Part shown: piece after piece, positions 1-6,722 of the stretch
Position numbering within the stretch: the first letter of the stretch is position 1
How the letters are laid out: every line of letters begins with the position of its first letter
Source: an uncultured Lachnospiraceae bacterium
Lineage (GTDB): Bacteria; Bacillota; Clostridia; Lachnospirales; Lachnospiraceae
Direction: 5' to 3'
NCBI GenBank assembly: GCA_900313435.1
Contig: OMRF01000029.1
Location: forward strand, 1-13,470
Length of the DNA: 13,470 bases
Notes under the pieces: generated by a model
Seen by the model: the letters and a program-made list of their open reading frames with translations, nothing else
Databases searched by the model: none
Told to the model about the DNA's origin: nothing
Position numbers and translations under genes: made by a program

Positions 1-919
1 CATCATAAGCAGCTGCCATGGGAAAGATCGCATCGGTTGTCCCCGCAATGATGATGGTGATCACAAGCTGAATATTCTCTATGACTGTAGAGTTACTTAT
101 ACCCATAGTTCCGGCATTTTCGCAAAGAACAAGATTCTGTACCACCAGCTGAACCGCAAACATAGCATACATTACCGCTTCTGCCATACCGGGTTTAAAA
201 ATATCCACGATCGAAGGATCTCCGGGGACTTTTTTTAACGAGACTATCCTGCACAGCCTGTCGGGTCTCCTGAAGTGCAAAAGATAGACCAGACAGCAGC
301 AGAAGGAACCAAACACTGTTCCGAATGCAACAATCTCTATTCCCTGATGAAATACGTAAACACCCACAAAATCAATTATGATATTGACAATGGCCCCTGT
401 AATGTCTCCGGCCATGGCCAGTGTCTGGTTATTATCGTTTGCCAGGATATAGTCGCCGGCGAAGTTTAACACCTGAAAGACCGAGCCTGCCAGGATCACC
501 ACCATATATTTCATGGCGTAAGGATAGTTCTCTTGAGTTGCACCCAAAATCCTCAGGAGCGGGTCTGCGAAAACAATGCCCAATACGCTTAAAACGACAG
601 ATACAACCACCATAATAAGCAGGCTTCTGGTAAAGATCCTGCCTGCTTTAGCCTTTTCACCGCTTCCGGAGCATCGGGACAGCATAACTCCGCATCCGAT
701 CCCCCCGAGGGCGGCAATGATATTGAAAATGTAATCAATGGGCCCCACGGTTGCGATAGCAGCCAGGGCGGCCTCATCTCCCATGGAATTGGCAACGCAT
801 ATTCCGTCCACAACCGGTGCCATCTGGGCGAAGATCATTCCGACCATAGGGGGAAATATGTATTTTAAACTGCTGCGCTTTATAAAACGATTCTCATATT
901 TGTATTGGATCATTTCCAT
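1..919 (-). CDS. MATE-family efflux transporter, N-terminal two thirds (cut by window edge)
   Basis: This is a multi-pass inner-membrane antiporter of the MATE family, which typically exports organic cations or drugs in exchange for Na+ or H+. About 306 residues are visible; full-length members are usually about 440-460, so the C-terminal part lies outside the window. The translation alternates hydrophobic helices with short polar loops. Seen are an N-terminal amphipathic start followed by YIFPPMVGMIFAQMAPVVDG, a helix near residues 97-117 (SLLIMVVVSVVLSVLGIVFA), and the family-like stretch DYILANDNQTLAMAGDITGA followed by IVNIIIDFVGVYVF at about 156-190. The chosen ATG at 919 has GGGAG at 924-928 only 4 nt upstream. 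A second ATG two codons in (913) would have a 10-nt spacing and is equally possible. The gene starts 20 bp after the arginase stop, so the two are probably co-transcribed. The substrate cannot be read from the sequence. Confidence 0.88.
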   Translation of the reverse strand, partial: MEMIQYKYENRFIKRSSLKYIFPPMVGMIFAQMAPVVDGICVANSMGDEAALAAIATVGPIDYIFNIIAALGGIGCGVMLSRCSGSGEKAKAGRIFTRSLLIMVVVSVVLSVLGIVFADPLLRILGATQENYPYAMKYMVVILAGSVFQVLNFAGDYILANDNNQTLAMAGDITGAIVNIIIDFVGVYVFHQGIEIVAFGTVFGSFCCCLVYLLHFRRPDRLCRIVSLKKVPGDPSIVDIFKPGMAEAVMYAMFAVQLVVQNLVLCENAGTMGISNSTVIENIQLVITIIIAGTTDAIFPMAAAYD

Positions 920-939
920 CACTCTCCCAGACTCATTTA

Positions 940-1848
940 TCACAAAATTCCGAACAGCTGATAGTCCGTCTTCCCCACACACGTAAGTATAAGCTCTGCC
1001 GCCAGGTTTCCCGTTTCATTTCTGGTATCGAGAAGAGGATTGGTTTCAACCATGTCTATTGCCAGAAGCCGGTCAGTGTCCGCAAGGATCTCGCATACGA
1101 TAAAGCCTTCTCTGTTGGTCATGCCGTTCATCACAGGGGTTCCCACTCCCGGAGCATTACCGGGATCAAGAGCGTCCATGTCGAAGCTTAAATGGATCCC
1201 CTTTGTGCCATCCCCGGCTATCCCAATGGCTTCCTCCATTATCTTTCTGATGCCGAAATGATGGATATCGCTGATAGCGAAAACATTTACCCCTTTTTCC
1301 TTAAGCTTTTTTGTCTCCAGGGGGTCTAAATCCCTTGCCCCGACAATGGCGATCTTTCGGGGATCGACCCTCGCCCCGGCAAACCTGACTATTGAGTCCG
1401 GCCCGCATCCGCATACGGCTGACAGGGGCATTCCATGGATATTCCCTGTCGGGGTTATGGTATCATCATTGAAGTCACCATGTGCATCCACCCAGATCAC
1501 TCCGATCTCTCCGAAATGCTGTGCGGTGGCCGAAACAGAGGCCGCGGCAATACTGTGGTCACCTCCCAGGATGATAGGGAAGGCTTCATCCTCATGTATC
1601 CTTAAAACTTGCTTAAAAAGCCGCTCATTGGCTTCATTTACCTCTTTTTCATAGCGTAAGGCTTTATTCTCACCTTCCGAGGTGGCCACCATGGGCACGA
1701 TATCCCCGTAATCCCTGACATTATGTCCCGTCTCCTGAATTTTTCGGATCAGCCCGGAATGACGTATGGCCAACGGCCCCATATCCACGCCCTTTCGGAC
1801 AGCACCAAGATCCATCTGTGAACCTACAATCCCAATTTTTTTCTTCAT
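940..1848 (-). CDS. rocF: Arginase (L-arginine to ornithine + urea)
   Basis: A cytosolic binuclear-manganese ureohydrolase of 302 residues, normal for bacterial arginases (about 300). The metal-binding motifs are complete: GGDHS at 95-99 (His98), DAHGDFN at 121-127 (Asp121, His123, Asp125) and SFDMDALDP at 221-229 (Asp223, Asp225). TGNIHGMP at 134-141 and VETNPLLD at 268-274 are arginase signatures, which argues against agmatinase or formimidoylglutamase. I chose the ATG at 1848 because GGAG (1856-1859) sits 7 nt upstream and the protein then begins with the family-like KKKIGIVG strand. An in-frame start at 1893 would add 15 atypical residues. It follows guaA by 70 bp and precedes a MATE exporter by 20 bp. 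Physiologically it would open arginine catabolism or supply ornithine; which of these is inference. Confidence 0.93.
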   Translation of the reverse strand: MKKKIGIVGSQMDLGAVRKGVDMGPLAIRHSGLIRKIQETGHNVRDYGDIVPMVATSEGENKALRYEKEVNEANERLFKQVLRIHEDEAFPIILGGDHSIAAASVSATAQHFGEIGVIWVDAHGDFNDDTITPTGNIHGMPLSAVCGCGPDSIVRFAGARVDPRKIAIVGARDLDPLETKKLKEKGVNVFAISDIHHFGIRKIMEEAIGIAGDGTKGIHLSFDMDALDPGNAPGVGTPVMNGMTNREGFIVCEILADTDRLLAIDMVETNPLLDTRNETGNLAAELILTCVGKTDYQLFGIL

Positions 1849-1855
1849 AATAATT

Positions 1856-1859
1856 CTCC
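1856..1859 (-). promoter_or_regulatory. Ribosome binding site fixing the arginase start
   Basis: GGAG on the minus strand, 7 nt before the ATG at 1848. It favours this start over the in-frame codon at 1893, which would place the motif inside the gene. Confidence 0.7.
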
Positions 1860-1918
1860 GTTGTTCTGCTATATTTTGAGGTCTGACTATCAATACTATG
1901 TTTGCGGGTTTTGATTCT

Positions 1919-3481
1919 TTATTCGAGTTCTATCGTTCCAGGCGGTTTGCTGGTAAGGTCGTAAAATACCCTGTTCACGCCGCGAACCTCGTTAATTATC
2001 CGGCTCATCACGGTGTGAAGTATCTCGTAAGGTATTTCGGAAGACTCGGCCGTCATAAAATCGGAGGTGATCACGGCGCGGAGAGCTATTGCGTGATCGT
2101 AGGTCCTCTCGTCTCCCATAACTCCGACGGAGCGCACATTGGTAAGTGCGGCAAAATACTGGTCCGGCATCCACGCGGGCCGCTCACCTGATCTTTCGAC
2201 TGCCTTTCTTATCTCTTCACGGAAGATGAAGTCGGCTTCCTGCACTATCCTGACTTTCTCCTCTGTCACTTCTCCCATTATCCTCACTCCAAGGCCGGGA
2301 CCCGGGAAGGGCTGTCTTGACACAAGCTTCTCAGGAATAGAAAGCTTTCTTCCGACCTCCCTCACCTCGTCCTTGAAAAGATTTCTCAAGGGTTCCACCA
2401 GCTCCTTGAAATCCACATGTTCGGGAAGTCCGCCAACATTGTGATGTGATTTGATAACGGCGGATTCCCCACCGAGTCCCGATTCCACAACGTCAGGATA
2501 GATAGTACCCTGAGCAAGGAAATCAACGGCGCCTATCTTCTTTGCTTCCTCCTCGAATACATCTATGAAATCTTTGCCTATGATCTTTCTTTTCTGCTCG
2601 GGATCGGTGACACCGGAAAGATCCTTTAAGAACCTGTCCTTTGCGTTTACCCTTACGAAATTAAGGTCAAAGCTCCCTTTTGGTCCGAACACCGCTTCGA
2701 CCTCATCCCCCTCATTCTTTCGAAGAAGACCGTGATCTACAAAGACGCATGTAAGCTGCCTTCCGATGGCTTTCGAAAGAAGGGCCGCGAGAACTGATGA
2801 ATCCACCCCTCCGGAAAGAGCAAGAAGAACCTTCTTATCACCTATCCTGTCCCTAAGCTCTTTTATCGTCCTTTCCGAAAAAGCGCCCATCTCCCAGGTT
2901 CCCCTGGTATCACAGATATCCCGGACAAAGTTTTTTATCATGGTCTTTCCATAAGGAGTATGAAGGACCTCGGGATGAAACTGGAGTCCGTAAAGTTTTC
3001 TCTCGTCATCGGATACCGCTGCAAACGGACAGTTTTTTGTATGACCTATTGTCTTAAAACCGGAAGCCAAAGCCGTAATATGGTCAAAATGACTCATGAA
3101 ACAGGAGGTCTCCCCCGGAACATCCGAAAAAAGCGGTGAAGTTGTATCAACAGAGATCTCCGTATGACCGTATTCCCGCATTGCAGCACGCTCTACCTTT
3201 CCTCCGAGAACAAGCTGCATGAGCTGCGCCCCATAGCAGAGTCCTAGCACCGGGATGCCGCATTCAAAAAGGGCTTTTTCACAAGTAGCTGCCCCTTCTT
3301 CATAGCAGGAGGAAGGCCCGCCTGTAAGTATCAGTCCCTTAGGCGATTCAGCCATTATCTTCGAAAGCGGCGTCTTGTATGAAAGAATCTCGCAGTAAAC
3401 ATTACATTCCCTTACACGCCTTGCCACAAGCTGGTTATACTGCCCGCCAAAGTCGATGACTATTATCTTTTCCTCACTCAT
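1919..3481 (-). CDS. guaA: GMP synthase (glutamine-hydrolysing)
   Basis: Converts XMP to GMP using ATP and the amide nitrogen of glutamine, the last step of de novo guanine nucleotide synthesis. The 520-residue protein is of usual length and has all three parts. The N-terminal class I glutamine amidotransferase has nucleophile Cys82 in LGLCYGAQ and His169/Glu171 in QFHPEV. The ATP-pyrophosphatase domain has the P-loop SGGVDSS at 223-229. The C-terminal dimerisation domain has RQPFPGPGLGVRIMGE at about 389-404 and ends KPPGTIELE. Two small departures are seen: MSHFD where MSHGD is usual (129-133), and Leu rather than Trp in the terminal motif. The ATG at 3481 is preceded by GGAGG with 6-nt spacing. 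A 27-residue in-frame upstream extension is rejected because it overlaps the promoter. It is the first gene of its transcript, with arginase and MATE downstream. Confidence 0.97.
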   Translation of the reverse strand: MSEEKIIVIDFGGQYNQLVARRVRECNVYCEILSYKTPLSKIMAESPKGLILTGGPSSCYEEGAATCEKALFECGIPVLGLCYGAQLMQLVLGGKVERAAMREYGHTEISVDTTSPLFSDVPGETSCFMSHFDHITALASGFKTIGHTKNCPFAAVSDDERKLYGLQFHPEVLHTPYGKTMIKNFVRDICDTRGTWEMGAFSERTIKELRDRIGDKKVLLALSGGVDSSVLAALLSKAIGRQLTCVFVDHGLLRKNEGDEVEAVFGPKGSFDLNFVRVNAKDRFLKDLSGVTDPEQKRKIIGKDFIDVFEEEAKKIGAVDFLAQGTIYPDVVESGLGGESAVIKSHHNVGGLPEHVDFKELVEPLRNLFKDEVREVGRKLSIPEKLVSRQPFPGPGLGVRIMGEVTEEKVRIVQEADFIFREEIRKAVERSGERPAWMPDQYFAALTNVRSVGVMGDERTYDHAIALRAVITSDFMTAESSEIPYEILHTVMSRIINEVRGVNRVFYDLTSKPPGTIELE

Positions 3482-3487
3482 TTTTGT

Positions 3488-3492
3488 CCTCC
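3488..3492 (-). promoter_or_regulatory. Ribosome binding site of guaA
   Basis: GGAGG on the minus strand, 6 nt before the ATG at 3481. It fixes the start at MSEEKI, directly before the amidotransferase domain. Confidence 0.8.
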
Positions 3493-3524
3493 GGGAAAGT
3501 GCCTGCCAAAAAAGCCATGAATCG

Positions 3525-3553
3525 ATTATATCTATTTCTCTCATGTCGCTCAA
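3525..3553 (-). promoter_or_regulatory. Sigma-A-type promoter of guaA
   Basis: Read on the minus strand: -35 TTGAGC (3553-3548), a 17-bp spacer, then a perfect -10 TATAAT (3530-3525). Transcription would start near 3518, giving a leader of about 37 nt to the guaA ATG. That leader is too short for a purine riboswitch or T-box, and none is seen. Confidence 0.7.
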
Positions 3554-3555
3554 CA

Positions 3556-3583
3556 TTGACAATCTTAAGAGATATGGTAGAGT
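3556..3583 (+). promoter_or_regulatory. Probable promoter of the cyclic nucleotide gene cluster
   Basis: Plus strand: a consensus -35 TTGACA (3556-3561), a 16-bp spacer and a weak -10 TAGAGT (3578-3583). A better-looking TATAGT at 3585-3590 would need a 23-bp spacer, so the -10 is uncertain. The -35 starts 2 bp from the -35 of the divergent guaA promoter. The leader to the ATG at 3621 would be about 30 nt. Confidence 0.4.
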
Positions 3584-3620
3584 TTATAGTACTGTGTTCT
3601 GATAAAAAAGGAGTGAAAAT

Positions 3621-4586
3621 ATGATAACAGAAACAAAATATGACAAGGACACCCTGCTCTTCAAAAAAGGCGATGCATCGGATCTCATGTACCGGGTAGT
3701 GAAGGGATCTGTCCGGATCGTTAACGGTTACGGCACTGAAAACGAGCAGGAGATCGTTGTTCTTAAAGATGGAAGCTTCATCGGTGAGATGGGGATAATC
3801 GAGAATGCCCCCCGCAGCACGGATGCAGTCGCTATGGCAGGAACAACCGTTGCAAGTATCGGCTTTTCTGATTTTGAAGGCTTTGTAAAGGATGATACCG
3901 ATGCGGCGATATTCCTGATGCAGACACTGTCTGAGCGTCTCAGGGACACAGACAAAAAATATTTGGATGCCGTAAAGCTTTTGAATGAATACTATGACGA
4001 GGACGAGATGGAAGACAGCGAGCTTAATATCGAGTTTAAGCAGATAAAGCTCCGCTATGGAAGGTCACTTCGGGCAAGAGGCCTTTTCTCAAGAGTGGAA
4101 AATACAGAGATCCCTCACCACTCAGTGAATGCCGGCGGGATAATCTTCTCTGAAGGGGACCCCGGGACCATCATGTACCTCATCCTTGAAGGAGAGGTGG
4201 ATTTTTATCTCGGATACAGCGGAAAACAAAAGCTTCTCATAGGTTCCGCAAAGAAGGGCGACATCTTCGGTGAGATGGCTGTCCTCGACAATGAAGCAAG
4301 AAGTGCGACAGCTGTAGCTTCAAGTGATGTGGAGCTTCAGCCCGTCACGGTAGATGACCTTCCCGCGTTCCTTAAGGAAAATCCGAAAGCTGCCATGATC
4401 CTCCTTAAGAACCTGTCGGGACGCATCAGAGAAAAGACAAGCGACTACATCGATGTTCTGAAGTTCGCTTCGGATTATGTAAAGCTGAACAGCTCTGAGC
4501 TTGCCAAAACAGAAAACTGGAAGGACATGATGGCTCTCGCTTCCTATTACAACCTTCTTCAGACCCAGCCCTATATGATGCACTGA
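3621..4586 (+). CDS. Tandem cyclic-nucleotide-binding-domain protein, no output domain
   Basis: A soluble 321-residue protein made almost entirely of two CRP/PKA-regulatory-type cyclic-nucleotide-binding domains. Domain 1 is roughly residues 5-125 and domain 2 roughly 165-287, joined by an acidic linker (YYDEDEMEDSE at 124-134). Each has an intact phosphate-binding cassette: GEMGIIENAPRS (Glu56, Arg65, Ser66) and GEMAVLDNEARS (Glu218, Arg227, Ser228). The helices after each cassette are clearly duplicated (96-125 and 258-287, about a third identical by eye). There is no helix-turn-helix, kinase, channel or transmembrane segment, so this is not a CRP/FNR transcription factor. AAGGAG lies 7 nt before the ATG. 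It is the first gene of the cluster that ends with a nucleotidyl cyclase, and it probably binds the cyclase product. Its effector partner is unknown. Confidence 0.9.
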   Translation: MITETKYDKDTLLFKKGDASDLMYRVVKGSVRIVNGYGTENEQEIVVLKDGSFIGEMGIIENAPRSTDAVAMAGTTVASIGFSDFEGFVKDDTDAAIFLMQTLSERLRDTDKKYLDAVKLLNEYYDEDEMEDSELNIEFKQIKLRYGRSLRARGLFSRVENTEIPHHSVNAGGIIFSEGDPGTIMYLILEGEVDFYLGYSGKQKLLIGSAKKGDIFGEMAVLDNEARSATAVASSDVELQPVTVDDLPAFLKENPKAAMILLKNLSGRIREKTSDYIDVLKFASDYVKLNSSELAKTENWKDMMALASYYNLLQTQPYMMH

Positions 4587-4603
4587 CGGGAGGTCACCAA
4601 AGC

Positions 4604-5353
4604 ATGATACTGGTTGTGCCTGTTCCGGAGCGTTATGACGAATATCTTTCCTTTGCTAAGGAGAAACGTCTTGGCTTTGAGATACAGGACTTCATCTTTC
4701 CCCAAATACTGGATGATGAAAAAAAGGTTACTGAACTCCTTTCACTTTACGAAAAAGGTCCTGTTGTTTCCATCCATGGGCCCTTCATCGACCTGAATTT
4801 TTCGGGTGGAGATAAAAAAATATTTGCCATCACAAAAGAAAGAATAGCGACCTGCGCCTCTTACTGCAAGGTCCTCGGCGCAAAAAAGATGGTGCTCCAC
4901 TCCTGCTTCTTTACGGTGTCACCGAAGGAGGATCCTCTTTATGATATCTGGAGCAGGACCGCTGCCGATTGTCTCTGCGAGATCGCTGATAAATATGACA
5001 TAACTCTTTGCATAGAAAATGTCATAGACCGGGATCCCGATATCATAAAACGGATGGTTGAAACAGCCTCTCATCCAAAGGTAAGGGTGTGCTTTGATGT
5101 AGGGCATGCTAATTTTTCAATGGCCGGTATCGATACATGGATGAACGCCCTCGGTTCCTACATCGTCCACTACCACCTGCACGACAACGGGGGGTACTAT
5201 GACGAGCATCTTTCAGCCGGTGACGGTACCGTTGAATGGAAAAGGTTCTTTGAACTGAAAAAGAGATTTGAGCAGGATTCCGATATGCTCCTTGAGGTCC
5301 GCACTTTGGAAAGTGCAAAAAGATCCTTTGTTTTTTTGAAAGACTATGCCTGA
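4604..5353 (+). CDS. Xylose-isomerase-like TIM-barrel protein (sugar phosphate isomerase/epimerase family)
   Basis: A 249-residue cytosolic protein of the AP-endonuclease-2/xylose-isomerase-like TIM-barrel superfamily, slightly short of the usual 260-290. Likely metal ligands sit at the ends of the barrel strands: Glu138 in LCIENV, Asp165 and His168 in FDVGHAN, His191/His193 in HYHLHDN, and Glu231 in LLEVRT. His58 (SIHGP) and His99 (VLHS) also lie at strand ends. Family members include sugar isomerases and epimerases as well as endonuclease IV, a phosphodiesterase; the substrate here cannot be deduced. GGGAGGT lies 9 nt before the ATG. The gene starts 17 bp after the tandem cyclic-nucleotide-binding gene and overlaps the cyclase gene by 8 nt, so all three are very probably one transcript. 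A role linked to cyclic nucleotide signalling is inference only. Confidence 0.85.
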   Translation: MILVVPVPERYDEYLSFAKEKRLGFEIQDFIFPQILDDEKKVTELLSLYEKGPVVSIHGPFIDLNFSGGDKKIFAITKERIATCASYCKVLGAKKMVLHSCFFTVSPKEDPLYDIWSRTAADCLCEIADKYDITLCIENVIDRDPDIIKRMVETASHPKVRVCFDVGHANFSMAGIDTWMNALGSYIVHYHLHDNGGYYDEHLSAGDGTVEWKRFFELKKRFEQDSDMLLEVRTLESAKRSFVFLKDYA

Positions 5354-6722
5354 TAATTACGACGGATTCATAAATCAAAACATCATACGAAACATGTCTG
5401 AGGGCATCCTCACGATATCAATGGAGGGCGACATCATCTCCGCAAATGATGCCGCCCTCTCCATTCTGTCGCTCTCTTCCGACGTGCGGGGAATGAGCTT
5501 TTCGTCCCTCTTCTTTGACGAGGAAGGAAAAAACGATAACTTCGTCCAGGCCTTTCTTGACGCCGTCTACGAAAATACCGTGACCAAAAATTCCACCGTC
5601 CACTATGAAAGGGACGGGATAAATAAGTTGCTTTTCATCAGCACGTTTTTCCTTAGGAACGGCGAAGAAAAGATAGGTGTATCCGCGGTCTTCTCCGACA
5701 TTACCGAGTTAAATGAATTAAGAGACTCATTAGCAGTCATGGAGAAGATCAAGGAGCTCAATGATGAGCTCTCAAAGAAAAACGAATTCATCAAAAAGAC
5801 CTTTGGGCGTTATCTTTCCGATGAGATCGTAGAATCGATACTTAATACAAAAGACGGTCTTTCCATAGGTGGAAAGCGAAGGGAAATCTCCATCATGTTC
5901 ACGGACATAAGGGGTTTTACCGCGCTGTCCGAAAAGATGCCTCCGGAAGACCTGATCACGATGCTGAACCTCTTTCTTTCCGAAATGACTGATGTCATTC
6001 AGGAGAATCACGGAACCATAATTGAGTTCATCGGAGACGCGATATTCGCTATCTTCGGTGCCCCGGTAGAATCCGACACAATGGAATACGATGCGGTGAA
6101 GTGCGCCATTATGATGCAGCAGAAGATCCCGGACTTGAATGCGGATTTTTTGAAAAGAGGCTTTCCGGAAGTTGCCATGGGAATAGGCATCCACACGGGA
6201 GATGCGATCGTCGGAAATATAGGCTCTGTCAAAAAGACAGAATACGATGTTATCGGAAAGAACGTAAACCTCGCCTCCCGGATTGAATCCTACACTATCG
6301 GAGGTCAGATACTCATCTCAAAAGAAACCAGGGAAAAACTTGAAGGAGACCTTCAGATCGGAAAGATCCTTGATATCATGCCAAAGGGAACCGCGCTGGA
6401 GACCACCATATATGAAGTGCTCTCCCTTGACGGTCTTAGCGTCCCCAAAAAGGTACAGCACTTTAAACAGCTAGAAGATACGCTTTCCATCGACCTTCAA
6501 CTGCTTGACGGAAAGCACAGCGGGAGGGAGCCTTTCCCCTCGGAGCTTCTATCGTTTTCAGAGGATGAGCTTTGGATAAAGACCTCAGCCCCTCTTTCAC
6601 CTTTAAAAAACATACTCTTCTCACTTCACGGCGAGGATATCTACGCAAAGGTCCTTGACGAAAAAGACGGCCAGTTCCTGCTTCATATCACAGCAGGGAC
6701 GCTGCCTTTATCCTCTCAATAG
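5346..6722 (+). CDS. PAS-domain class III adenylate/guanylate cyclase
   Basis: A 458-residue soluble signalling enzyme that should make cAMP or cGMP from the nucleoside triphosphate. In order it has a PAS sensor (about 8-122), a short charged helical linker (about 120-152), a conserved helix TFGRYLSDEIVESIL (152-166), a class III cyclase domain (about 175-360) and a roughly 95-residue C-terminal extension of unknown function. The catalytic residues are present: metal aspartates Asp187 (FTDIRGF) and Asp231 (FIGDAIF), and the transition-state pair Asn308/Arg312 (VNLASR). The purine-recognition positions hold Glu227 and Asp301, a mix of guanylate- and adenylate-cyclase residues, so the product is uncertain. 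The start ATG overlaps the upstream stop (ATGCCTGA) and has only a weak GAAAG upstream, suggesting translational coupling. No membrane segment is seen. The last 35 bp overlap dapL on the other strand. Confidence 0.92.
   Translation: MPDNYDGFINQNIIRNMSEGILTISMEGDIISANDAALSILSLSSDVRGMSFSSLFFDEEGKNDNFVQAFLDAVYENTVTKNSTVHYERDGINKLLFISTFFLRNGEEKIGVSAVFSDITELNELRDSLAVMEKIKELNDELSKKNEFIKKTFGRYLSDEIVESILNTKDGLSIGGKRREISIMFTDIRGFTALSEKMPPEDLITMLNLFLSEMTDVIQENHGTIIEFIGDAIFAIFGAPVESDTMEYDAVKCAIMMQQKIPDLNADFLKRGFPEVAMGIGIHTGDAIVGNIGSVKKTEYDVIGKNVNLASRIESYTIGGQILISKETREKLEGDLQIGKILDIMPKGTALETTIYEVLSLDGLSVPKKVQHFKQLEDTLSIDLQLLDGKHSGREPFPSELLSFSEDELWIKTSAPLSPLKNILFSLHGEDIYAKVLDEKDGQFLLHITAGTLPLSSQ

Noticed and set aside
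1849..1918. Separate promoter or terminator between guaA and the arginase gene
   Set aside because: A TTGATA is followed by TATAGC at only 14 bp, and no stem-loop is seen. It is too weak to call, so read-through from guaA remains possible.
3482..3562. 27-residue N-terminal extension of guaA
   Set aside because: It would run through the -10 element and the GGAGG site, and the added residues do not match GMP synthases.
3482..3620. CRP-like operator or purine riboswitch in the longest intergenic gap
   Set aside because: No TGTGA-N6-TCACA-like palindrome is present, and the predicted leaders (about 37 and 30 nt) are too short for a riboswitch. Only CTTAAG and ATCGAT 6-bp palindromes were seen.
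3621..4586. CRP/FNR-type transcription regulator
   Set aside because: No helix-turn-helix follows either nucleotide-binding domain. The C-terminal tail is about 34 residues of helix-like sequence without the motif.
6691..6704. Short stem (CAGC/GCTG) near the convergent gene ends as a bidirectional terminator
   Set aside because: Only 4 bp of stem and no real T-run on either side. It also lies inside both coding regions.
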